A stretch of 11,210 nt of DNA from Candidatus Saccharimonadia bacterium (GTDB lineage: Bacteria; Patescibacteriota; Saccharimonadia; Saccharimonadales; Saccharimonadaceae): the NCBI GenBank assembly GCA_023257055.1, contig JALRDG010000143.1, forward strand, positions 1 to 11,210. The letters run 5' to 3'. Shown here in pieces: positions 5,878 to 11,210 of this stretch. The notes beneath the pieces are model-generated. The model ran no database searches and was not told the origin of the DNA. It worked only from the letters and a program-made list of their open reading frames with translations. The translations under genes were made by a program, and so were the position numbers. Numbering within the stretch: the stretch's first letter is position 1; each line of letters starts with the position of its first letter.

Positions 5878-7566
5878 TTGACGGTTTTTGACCGTATTTT
5901 AGAGGCCAGAGGGCTGACCGGTAAAACGCGCAGCGCTTTTTTGTCACCAGATTATGCTGCTAAGCATGATCCTTTTTTGTTGCCCGACATGGATAAGGCA
6001 GTCGAACGGCTCGTTCAAGCGCGCCAGCAACAAGAGCATATTATGATTTACGGCGACTATGACATTGACGGCTTAACGGCGACGTCGGTTTTGCTTGATG
6101 CCTTTGAAAGTTTTGGCTTTGAGCACGTCGAGTCATTTATTCCGAACCGTTTCGTCGAAGGTTACGGGCTGACGATTGACGCCGTGGAGCGGATTGCCGA
6201 AACAGGCGCGCAACTTATTGTGACTGTCGACTGTGGTAGTTTAAGTGAAAAAGAAATTATTCGGGCGGGCGAGCTGGGTGTTGATATCATCGTGACCGAT
6301 CATCACAATGTTGCGCCCGTCCAGCCGCCAGCGATTGGTGTGATTAATCCAAAGCGGCTTCTACAAGATTACCCGGATGAATATGAGAATTATATTCTGA
6401 AACCTAGCTCTGGTATGCAGGGCAAAATCTACCCATTTCTTGATCTGGCTGGTGTCGGCGTCGCGTTTAAATTAGTCCAAGCATTACAAACGAAGCTTGG
6501 CGGACTGGAAGAAGGGCAAGAAAAATGGCTGCTTGACTTGGTGGCACTTGGAACGGTGTGTGATATCGTGACGCTACGCGATGAGAATCGGGCAAATGTG
6601 TTTTGGGGATTAAAAGTGCTGTCGCGGACCCGTCGTCCAGGATTAAAAGCCTTAATGGCTGTCAGCGGAGTAGAACAGTCAAAGGTAAACGCCCGCAGTC
6701 TTGGTTTTGGACTGGGCCCACGTATGAACGCGGCGGGGCGACTCGAAACCGCGCAGTATTCACTTGATATGCTCCGTGCCAGCGACCCGATGGATGCGCT
6801 CGAAAAAGCCCAGCGACTTGATGCTATGAACGTGGCGCGTCGCGCCGAACAAGACAAGATTTTCAAGGAAGCCTTAGTGCAAGCCGAGCAGTATAAAGAC
6901 CTGCCTGTATTGGTGGTGAGTAGTCCGGGCTGGAATCACGGCATTATTGGCATCGTGGCCGCTAAGTTACTGGAGCGCTACAAAAAACCGACGTACGTAC
7001 TAGAAGAAATGGGCGAGGAGGCCAAAGGTTCGGCTCGTAGTTATGGTGACTTTTCGGCGGCTGATGCTATTCGGGCGAGCGACGATATTGTCACGAAAGG
7101 TGGTGGCCATAAATTAGCCGCCGGCGTGACGCTGCCGACCGCCAATATTGCCGCGTTTCGTGAACGCGTCAATCAGTTTTATCGTGATCAGAACTTATTT
7201 AATCAGCAGGCGCTTCTGCTACCAAAAGCCGACGTCGACGCAGATATATCCGAGGTGACGGAGGAACTGATTGAGCAGCTGTCGCAGCTTGAACCGTTCG
7301 GTAGCGGTAATCCGCAGCCGGTTTTGCGTTCAAATAATCTGACGGTGATGTATACGCGTCGCATGGGTGCCGAATCGCAGCATGCGAAACTGGAGCTTCG
7401 CGGTGATGCGGGCAGGTCGATGCAGTTTCTGGCCTTTAATGCGCCGAAACATTTCTTTGTCGAGCCTGGCGAATCAGTTCACGTTTGGTATCAACCGGAT
7501 GTTAACGAGTGGCAGGGTCGGCGAAGTGTTGAAGGGCGATTACTGCATCTGGAGCTAGTGGAATAG
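5878..7566 (+). CDS. recJ: Single-stranded-DNA-specific 5'-3' exonuclease RecJ
   Basis: DHH-superfamily nuclease that degrades single-stranded DNA from the 5' end in recombination, mismatch repair and fork processing. The 562 residues match the family length. DHH domain: DYDIDG (60-65), VDCG with D118, and TDHH (140-143), together the metal ligands; then LDLAGVGVAFKL (188-199). The DHHA1 domain is marked by WNHGIIGIVAAKL and the G-G-G-H-K-L-A-A-G nucleic-acid-binding motif, followed by the C-terminal OB domain with LEPFGSGNPQPV. Residues of about 161-185, between INPKR and the LAGVG segment, look like an extra insertion relative to the short YPF linker usual there. Start is TTG, supported by a strong Shine-Dalgarno sequence. 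It forms an operon with the preceding wHTH gene. No intrinsic terminator is evident after the TAG stop. Confidence 0.96.
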   Translation: MTVFDRILEARGLTGKTRSAFLSPDYAAKHDPFLLPDMDKAVERLVQARQQQEHIMIYGDYDIDGLTATSVLLDAFESFGFEHVESFIPNRFVEGYGLTIDAVERIAETGAQLIVTVDCGSLSEKEIIRAGELGVDIIVTDHHNVAPVQPPAIGVINPKRLLQDYPDEYENYILKPSSGMQGKIYPFLDLAGVGVAFKLVQALQTKLGGLEEGQEKWLLDLVALGTVCDIVTLRDENRANVFWGLKVLSRTRRPGLKALMAVSGVEQSKVNARSLGFGLGPRMNAAGRLETAQYSLDMLRASDPMDALEKAQRLDAMNVARRAEQDKIFKEALVQAEQYKDLPVLVVSSPGWNHGIIGIVAAKLLERYKKPTYVLEEMGEEAKGSARSYGDFSAADAIRASDDIVTKGGGHKLAAGVTLPTANIAAFRERVNQFYRDQNLFNQQALLLPKADVDADISEVTEELIEQLSQLEPFGSGNPQPVLRSNNLTVMYTRRMGAESQHAKLELRGDAGRSMQFLAFNAPKHFFVEPGESVHVWYQPDVNEWQGRRSVEGRLLHLELVE

Positions 7567-7571
7567 CGTGT

Positions 7572-7934
7572 GATGCTTATGGTAGTACTGGGGTAGTGGT
7601 GGTTGCGATTGAGATATTGGCGATAATTGCATTCATGACATACGACACTGTTCGAGATAGAGCGAATACCAGGCCGTCGTGGTGTGGATCGTGGCTGTCA
7701 TCTGGCGAGAAGGGCTCGGATACGAAGAGGTCTTCGGTAAATTCAGCTGGAATTGCCGAAGGCGTGTCGCTCGATCAGGTGCAAATTGCGCAGGCGAACG
7801 GAACGTACGGAATGGTCAGAAAAGGTGATAATATTCACGATATGAGAACTGGCGACGTCTATAGTGAGGGTGAATATGCCGTCTATGTCGAAAATCAGAA
7901 GCGCCAAGCAGCTGCTCAATGTAGTATATTTTAA
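7572..7934 (+). pseudogene. Pilin-derived remnant or divergent pilin-like ORF
   Basis: The frame is open from inside the end of recJ to a TAA at 7932-7934; the first start codon is GTG at 7596 (112 residues). Residues 6-24 (EILAIIAFMTY, then DTVRDRAN) line up with the GILAAISVVAYN-VQ-DRAN segment of the neighbouring pilins, and upstream codons read S-T-G, the usual pilin cleavage context. The block F-T-I-V-E-L-L between them is missing, removing both F+1 and E+5 needed for prepilin peptidase. At DNA level TATGGTAGTACTGG resembles a pilin -10 joined directly to the cleavage-site region, as if leader and start codon were deleted. The rest (about 80 residues) is hydrophilic and unrecognised. I favour a deletion derivative of a pilin gene; a living, diverged gene is possible because no internal stop is present. 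Nothing else is visible between 7567 and the next promoter. Confidence 0.5.
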
Positions 7935-7966
7935 CCATGATGGATAACGCCTGGCTCGTGCGAAGA

Positions 7967-7987
7967 GCATAAGCGATATGGTACTAT
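7967..7987 (+). promoter_or_regulatory. Pilin-type promoter of the 170-aa pilin
   Basis: GCATA (7967-7971), seven bases, then TGG-TACTAT (7979-7987), an extended -10. The hexamer ends nine bases before the GTG start at 7997; no Shine-Dalgarno sequence. Confidence 0.6.
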
Positions 7988-7996
7988 AGGGACATT

Positions 7997-8509
7997 GTGA
8001 ATCGTACAAAAACAAACACTCCTGGGTTTACTATTGTCGAGTTACTAATCGTCATCGTAGTGATTGGGGTATTGGCAGCAGTTACAGTCGTTGCTTTTAA
8101 CGGTATTCAGCAACGAGCCAACAACACTAAAACCCAGCAAGCCGTCGCAGCCTATGCAAAGGCAATGATTCTGTATGCACAAGATAATGGTGTATATCCA
8201 CTTCCGACAAACCTTGTGTGCTTAGGCGATGAGTATACTGAAGCTGAGAAGTGTGACGGGAGTGCGGATTTAACTCGTGCGGCAGCGCTTAAAGTGGTTC
8301 TTGAAGAGTATCTGCCGGGCACTCCGCCGAGACCGGCTATAGCGGACGTTGGAGGTCGTCGTGGAGCGCTGTATCATGCTCAAAGTTATATTTTATTCAC
8401 CCAGGAGGGGGTAACACAATGTCCGAGTATTGGCGGTACGACCCGTACTCTTGGGGATACTGCAGTAACGGGCGGCATGTGGTGTCGGGCCTCATTGCCG
8501 GCGCTGTAG
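7997..8509 (+). CDS. Type IV pilin-like protein (GTG start)
   Basis: A 170-residue prepilin starting with GTG. The start is fixed by near-identity of the leader MNRTKT to that of the next gene and by the promoter nine bases upstream. Ten-residue leader ending P-G; cleavage expected before F11, with Glu at +5 (E15). Hydrophobic helix 11-34, continuing to AQDNGVYP (61-68), the usual end of the pilin alpha-1 helix. The C-terminal domain has cysteines at 75, 86, 142 and 163, allowing two disulfides, and a Pro-rich stretch near 108-113. Its globular part differs from those of the other pilins in the window, so it is probably a distinct subunit rather than a recent copy. First intact gene of the plus-strand pilin cluster, 62 bases after the remnant. 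Confidence 0.88.
   Translation: MNRTKTNTPGFTIVELLIVIVVIGVLAAVTVVAFNGIQQRANNTKTQQAVAAYAKAMILYAQDNGVYPLPTNLVCLGDEYTEAEKCDGSADLTRAAALKVVLEEYLPGTPPRPAIADVGGRRGALYHAQSYILFTQEGVTQCPSIGGTTRTLGDTAVTGGMWCRASLPAL
7998..8015 (+). repeat. 18-bp direct repeat, copy 1 (pilin leader)
   Basis: The 18 bases TGAATCGTACAAAAACAA recur exactly at 8568-8585. They encode the shared leader NRTKT of two adjacent pilins and are followed by a longer, imperfect repeat over the signal-helix codons. Confidence 0.85.
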
Positions 8510-8536
8510 TAGATGATTTTTTAAGTACGCTGTATC

Positions 8537-8557
8537 GCATACTGTTTATGGTAAAAT
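8537..8557 (+). promoter_or_regulatory. Pilin-type promoter of the 172-aa pilin
   Basis: GCATA (8537-8541), seven bases, then TGG-TAAAAT (8549-8557). The hexamer ends nine bases before the ATG at 8567; no -35 at standard spacing and no Shine-Dalgarno sequence. Confidence 0.65.
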
Positions 8558-8566
8558 AGAGCCAAT

Positions 8567-9085
8567 ATGAATCGTACAAAAACAAGCAGTACAGGTTTTA
8601 CTATCGTCGAGCTATTAATCGTCATCGTGGTAATTGGCGTGTTGGCGGCGATTACGGTCGTTGCGTTTAATGGCGTTCAGGACAGGGCGCAGCAATCAAA
8701 GATTGACTCCGATATCGCGACTATCGTGAAGGCGGTACACTTGGCTCGGACTAATGTAGACACTAATCTATTTACGATCACTGGTGATTATACAGACGAG
8801 CATTGTTTTAATCAGGTTAGTGGAACAGACTTGGCGGCGTTGCCGCAGACACACGAATGCTGGACGAAATATCATGCTGCATTGGACGACGTAAGTAACG
8901 CGAGCGGCATGAACATTCGCGACCTGAAAGATCCGTGGGGGCGTCCGTATTACTTTAACGAAAACGAAGGTGAAGGTTCGTGGGCTACCTGTACGCAGGA
9001 TACAATGGGCGTGTATTCGCGACCTTTCGTGCAAAGTACGGCCACTGTCGTGCAATCAATTCCTCTTCATACTACTGCGTGCTAA
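8567..9085 (+). CDS. Type IV pilin-like protein with GspG-like DPWGRPY motif
   Basis: A 172-residue prepilin with leader MNRTKTSSTG, cleavage expected between G10 and F11, Glu at +5 (E15), hydrophobic helix 11-34. The C-terminal domain has DPWGRPY (122-128), an Asn/Glu-rich loop, then MGVYSRPF (147-154) and a C-terminal Cys. Cysteines 80, 98, 142 and 172 correspond one to one with those of the minus-strand pilin at 2313-2822, and the two align through most of their length, including G-T-D-L-A and A-S-G-x-N before DPWG. They are clear paralogs in two differently oriented clusters. DPWGxPY is the calcium-site region of GspG pseudopilins, so a GspG-like fold is plausible. It has its own extended -10 promoter. 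Confidence 0.9.
   Translation: MNRTKTSSTGFTIVELLIVIVVIGVLAAITVVAFNGVQDRAQQSKIDSDIATIVKAVHLARTNVDTNLFTITGDYTDEHCFNQVSGTDLAALPQTHECWTKYHAALDDVSNASGMNIRDLKDPWGRPYYFNENEGEGSWATCTQDTMGVYSRPFVQSTATVVQSIPLHTTAC
8568..8585 (+). repeat. 18-bp direct repeat, copy 2 (pilin leader)
   Basis: Exact second copy of the 18-base leader repeat at 7998-8015, starting at the second base of the start codon. Confidence 0.85.
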
Positions 9086-9107
9086 ATGAATGGCGATGAG
9101 CATTGAT

Positions 9108-9128
9108 GCATACTGCTTGTGGTAAGAT
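9108..9128 (+). promoter_or_regulatory. Pilin-type promoter of the 175-aa pilin
   Basis: GCATA (9108-9112), seven bases, then TGG-TAAGAT (9120-9128), ending seven bases before the ATG at 9136. The stretch from GCATA to the hexamer is almost identical to the promoter of the preceding pilin. Its position rules out the in-frame ATGs upstream at 9103 and 9100-9110 as starts. Confidence 0.65.
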
Positions 9129-9135
9129 AAGGATA

Positions 9136-9663
9136 ATGAGAAGCGCAAAAAATACACAGCACTCTACTGGGTTTACTATCGTCGAGCTGTTGATTGTCAT
9201 CGTGGTGATTGGCATTTTGGCGGCAATTTCCGTCGTAGCGTATAACGGTGTTCAGAATCGAGCCAATGACGTCGCGGTAAAAAGCGATCTTACGAGTATC
9301 GCGAAGCAATTTGATTTGTTTCGCGCGGTAAACGGACGGTATCCGTATGGCACCACGGAGCTTACGAATATGCGACTGAAGGTAGCGAAAACTGCCTATG
9401 GTAATGGATTTTCCAGTAGCCAGCATAATTTACTCTATTGCAGAGTGGCGGTTGGAAGCGAGCCGAATGCGTTCGCACTTGTCGCCTCGAGCAAATCGGG
9501 AACTGTCTTTACTTATACGTCGATGGGGAATACAACAACGTCGGCGAATGCTTGGTCGCATACCGCCTCAATGAACATCTGCATAAATGCGGGTATTCCT
9601 CAAGCGGAATCGGCAGACCGGGATATATTCTATTTGTATAACGCCTGGCAGTATGGGGTGTAA
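9136..9663 (+). CDS. Type IV pilin-like protein, two cysteines
   Basis: A 175-residue prepilin from the ATG at 9136. An in-frame start at 9103 would add 11 residues but would place the promoter inside the gene. The 12-residue leader MRSAKNTQHSTG precedes F13, with Glu at +5 (E17) and a hydrophobic helix 13-36. The alpha-1 helix ends at RAVNGRYP (63-70). The globular domain has only two cysteines, C102 and C149, and is rich in Ser, Thr, Asn and Ala, with AFALVASSKSGTVFTY resembling the beta-sheet of pilins in which short strands precede a disulfide-closed loop. It ends the plus-strand pilin cluster; an inverted repeat and a hairpin lie downstream. Confidence 0.88.
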   Translation: MRSAKNTQHSTGFTIVELLIVIVVIGILAAISVVAYNGVQNRANDVAVKSDLTSIAKQFDLFRAVNGRYPYGTTELTNMRLKVAKTAYGNGFSSSQHNLLYCRVAVGSEPNAFALVASSKSGTVFTYTSMGNTTTSANAWSHTASMNICINAGIPQAESADRDIFYLYNAWQYGV

Positions 9664-9680
9664 CTGCTAAAAGTAATACG

Positions 9681-9698
9681 ACCAAGACAATGCTTGGT
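9681..9698. repeat. Inverted repeat ACCAAG-N6-CTTGGT
   Basis: A perfect 6-bp dyad with a six-base centre between the last pilin and pepF. It could be an operator for a dimeric regulator or a weak hairpin. No T tract follows, so it is not a good terminator. Confidence 0.35.
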
Positions 9699-9716
9699 AA
9701 ATATGGTATGGTATAG

Positions 9717-9742
9717 ACGTCAACAGGGTGTTGACGTTTTTT
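9717..9742 (+). terminator. Hairpin with T tract before pepF
   Basis: A perfect 9-bp stem ACGTCAACA / TGTTGACGT with a GGG loop (9717-9737), ending in a run of T from 9737 to 9742. It has the form of an intrinsic terminator, 53 bases after the last pilin stop and 20 bases before the pepF start. TGG-TATGGT and TGG-TATAGA, imperfect extended -10 candidates, lie just upstream of or overlap the stem. If either is used, the pepF mRNA would begin with this hairpin, making it a leader or attenuator rather than only a pilin terminator. Confidence 0.6.
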
Positions 9743-9762
9743 GTAGTAAGGGGCACATTAAC

Positions 9763-11210
9763 ATGTTAGGTACATGGAATTTGTCAGAGTTGTATTCTGG
9801 CCCGAATGACCCGGCGATTGAGCGCGATATGCAACATGCCGAAGAGCGTGTCGCGGCGTTTGCCGCCGAATGGAAGGGGCGAACCGATTACCTAGAGGAT
9901 CCCACAGTGCTGCGTGCGGCGCTTGATGCATACGATACGCTGGGGCGTGACGTAGGTACGGGCGACAAACCGAGCTACTATGTGACACTCGCAAGGGGTA
10001 TTAATCAGGGTGACACGGAACTGAAAGCGCTTCAGTCGTCACTCAGGAAGCGCGCGGTAGCGATGAGCAACAGCCTGCAATTTTTCGAGCTTACTATCGG
10101 TAAAATCGAAGAATCAATGCAGCGTAAGATGCTTGCGTCCACTGAACTTGCGCCGCACCATGTGTGGCTGAAGCGTCGTTTTGCGGTAGCATCACACGAC
10201 TTGAGTGACGAAGTGCAGGCGGTTGTAAATGACCTTTTGCCACTTGCAAGCGAGTCATGGGTGTCGATGGTGACTGAAAAGCTGAGTGGCGCGAAGGCAC
10301 AACTTATACTGGACGGTACGCCGACCAGCGTTCCGTTCAACAAGCTGACGACGTATCTTGTCGGAAACGACAATGAGCTGGCGAAACAGGCCAATCAGGC
10401 GCACGTGCGCATTGCACGACGCTATGCCGGAATTGCCGAGCACGAGTTGAATACCGTGATTAAGGCAAAGACGCGCATGAGTCAGCTGCGTGGATATGCG
10501 CGTGTCGACGATGCGTCGTTCGAGCGCAACCACTTGACGCACGAGGTTATCGAGTCGATGCTTGAGACGGTCGAGAGTCGGTATGACATTTCGCACCGGG
10601 TGTATGAACTAAGGGCGCGCCTTATGAGCCGCGACGTACTCGATTACCACGAACGCGTGTTGTCGTATGGGTCGCTGCCGAACGACTATACGTTCGACCA
10701 AGCGGTAACTTTGCTTCGAGAGGTCCTTGAAGGGCTTCATCCGAATTTTGCTACCGAGTTTGACCGTGCGCTCGCCGACGGCCATATTGACTACGTTGCC
10801 CGCAGTGGCAAGCGTGGCGGCGCGGCTTGCTGGCGCAGTTTAATCAGTCTGCCGACGTACTTGCTGCTCAGCTTCGCTGGATCGCTACGGGACGTCCAGG
10901 TGCTTGGTCATGAATTTGGCCACTACCTGAACAATTTGTACATGCAGTCCGGTGGAAGGTGTAACAGTATGACCTTCGGTGCGCCGACGCCTCTTGCGGA
11001 AGTGGCGAGCACGTTTTTTGAGGAGTACGTGCTCGATGCCATTGTCCGTAATAGCGATGATGAGACGCGATTGGCGATTCTTGTGTCGTCGCTGGATGGC
11101 AACGTCGCATCAATTTATCGACAGGCGGCGGCCACTCGGTTCGAACAGGAACTGTACCGTGAAATTGACCAAAAGGGCTATTTGTCAAAGCGGCAGATTG
11201 GGCAGCTGTT
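9763..11210 (+). CDS. pepF: Oligoendopeptidase F family zinc metallopeptidase (M3), 3' end outside window
   Basis: The frame is open from the ATG at 9763 to the window edge, giving 482 residues of a family usually near 600. M3 peptidases of this clade are cytoplasmic zinc enzymes that cut oligopeptides. The N-terminus MLGTWNLSELYSGPNDP fits the family's opening W-x-L-x-x-L-Y pattern; a long helical region follows. The zinc site is HEFGH (383-387: ligands H383 and H387, catalytic E384) and E413 in PLAEVAST, 26 residues after the second His, the spacing expected for M3. The segment SGGRCNSMTF before it fits the usual substrate loop. No signal peptide is visible. A weak Shine-Dalgarno sequence, AAGGGG (9749-9754 region), precedes the ATG. 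For a host-dependent bacterium a peptide-degrading role is reasonable, but the substrate is unknown. Confidence 0.93.
   Translation, partial: MLGTWNLSELYSGPNDPAIERDMQHAEERVAAFAAEWKGRTDYLEDPTVLRAALDAYDTLGRDVGTGDKPSYYVTLARGINQGDTELKALQSSLRKRAVAMSNSLQFFELTIGKIEESMQRKMLASTELAPHHVWLKRRFAVASHDLSDEVQAVVNDLLPLASESWVSMVTEKLSGAKAQLILDGTPTSVPFNKLTTYLVGNDNELAKQANQAHVRIARRYAGIAEHELNTVIKAKTRMSQLRGYARVDDASFERNHLTHEVIESMLETVESRYDISHRVYELRARLMSRDVLDYHERVLSYGSLPNDYTFDQAVTLLREVLEGLHPNFATEFDRALADGHIDYVARSGKRGGAACWRSLISLPTYLLLSFAGSLRDVQVLGHEFGHYLNNLYMQSGGRCNSMTFGAPTPLAEVASTFFEEYVLDAIVRNSDDETRLAILVSSLDGNVASIYRQAAATRFEQELYREIDQKGYLSKRQIGQL

Noticed and set aside
6429..6866. 145-residue antisense ORF inside recJ
   Set aside because: It is Ser/Arg/Pro rich, has no recognisable motif or start signal, and mirrors a clearly conserved DHH gene.
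8510..8530. T-rich run after the 170-aa pilin as a terminator
   Set aside because: Six T residues follow the stop codon but no stable stem precedes them.
9103..9135. Upstream ATGs extending the last pilin by 11 residues
   Set aside because: The extension covers the extended -10 and would give an unusually long leader; the ATG at 9136 gives a normal basic leader of 12 residues.
7943..9649. 12-base match ATAACGCCTGGC near 7943 and 9638
   Set aside because: A 12-base repeat is expected a few times by chance in 11 kb, and the flanks do not match; not treated as an attachment site or duplication.
1..11210. Alternative genetic code (UGA as Gly or Trp)
   Set aside because: TGA ends def at its natural length and no in-frame TGA is needed in any gene, so the standard bacterial code applies.
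1..11210. CRISPR array, insertion sequence, phage or defence module
   Set aside because: No regularly spaced repeats, transposase or integrase motifs, or known defence domains were found on either strand; the only repeats are pilin 5' ends and their promoters.

Overview
The window looks like a chromosomal segment from a Candidate Phyla Radiation (Patescibacteria) bacterium, most likely Candidatus Saccharibacteria (TM7). This rests on a DUF5663-like protein (a family I know mainly from this radiation), several short type IV pilins with a near-invariant class III signal, short versions of housekeeping enzymes, and tight packing. UGA acts as a stop (end of def) and every gene reads through with the standard bacterial code, so the UGA=Gly lineages (Gracilibacteria, Absconditabacteria) are unlikely. 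The taxonomic call is inference from family content, not from a search.

Layout. 1-351 (+): 3' end of a DUF5663-like gene. 355-4775 (-): a block transcribed leftwards in the order priA, pilin, pilin, def, fmt. In firmicutes such as Bacillus subtilis priA, def and fmt are neighbours; here two pilin genes sit between priA and def. 4776-4804: a very short divergent promoter region. 4805-7566 (+): a phosphoribosyltransferase-fold protein with an eroded active site, a small winged-helix DNA-binding protein, and recJ. 7567-9663 (+): a pilin-like remnant and three intact pilin genes. 9763 to the end (+): an M3-family oligoendopeptidase F cut by the window edge.

How it works together. priA (replication restart) and recJ (single-strand 5'-3' exonuclease) serve DNA repair; def and fmt are the two ends of the N-formylmethionine cycle of translation. 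The five intact pilins on two strands would feed a type IV pilus or pseudopilus, but no assembly ATPase, prepilin peptidase or platform gene is in the window.

The most striking structure is regulatory. Eight genes (def, both minus-strand pilins, priA, the phosphoribosyltransferase-like gene and the three plus-strand pilins) have a -10-like hexamer ending only 6-9 bases before the start codon and no Shine-Dalgarno sequence, so their mRNAs should be leaderless or nearly so. The wHTH gene and recJ instead have clear Shine-Dalgarno sequences, and pepF has a weaker one at the end of a longer 5' region. The three plus-strand pilin promoters share the module GCATA-N7-TGGTANNAT. I saw no tRNA, rRNA, CRISPR array, insertion sequence or integrase.
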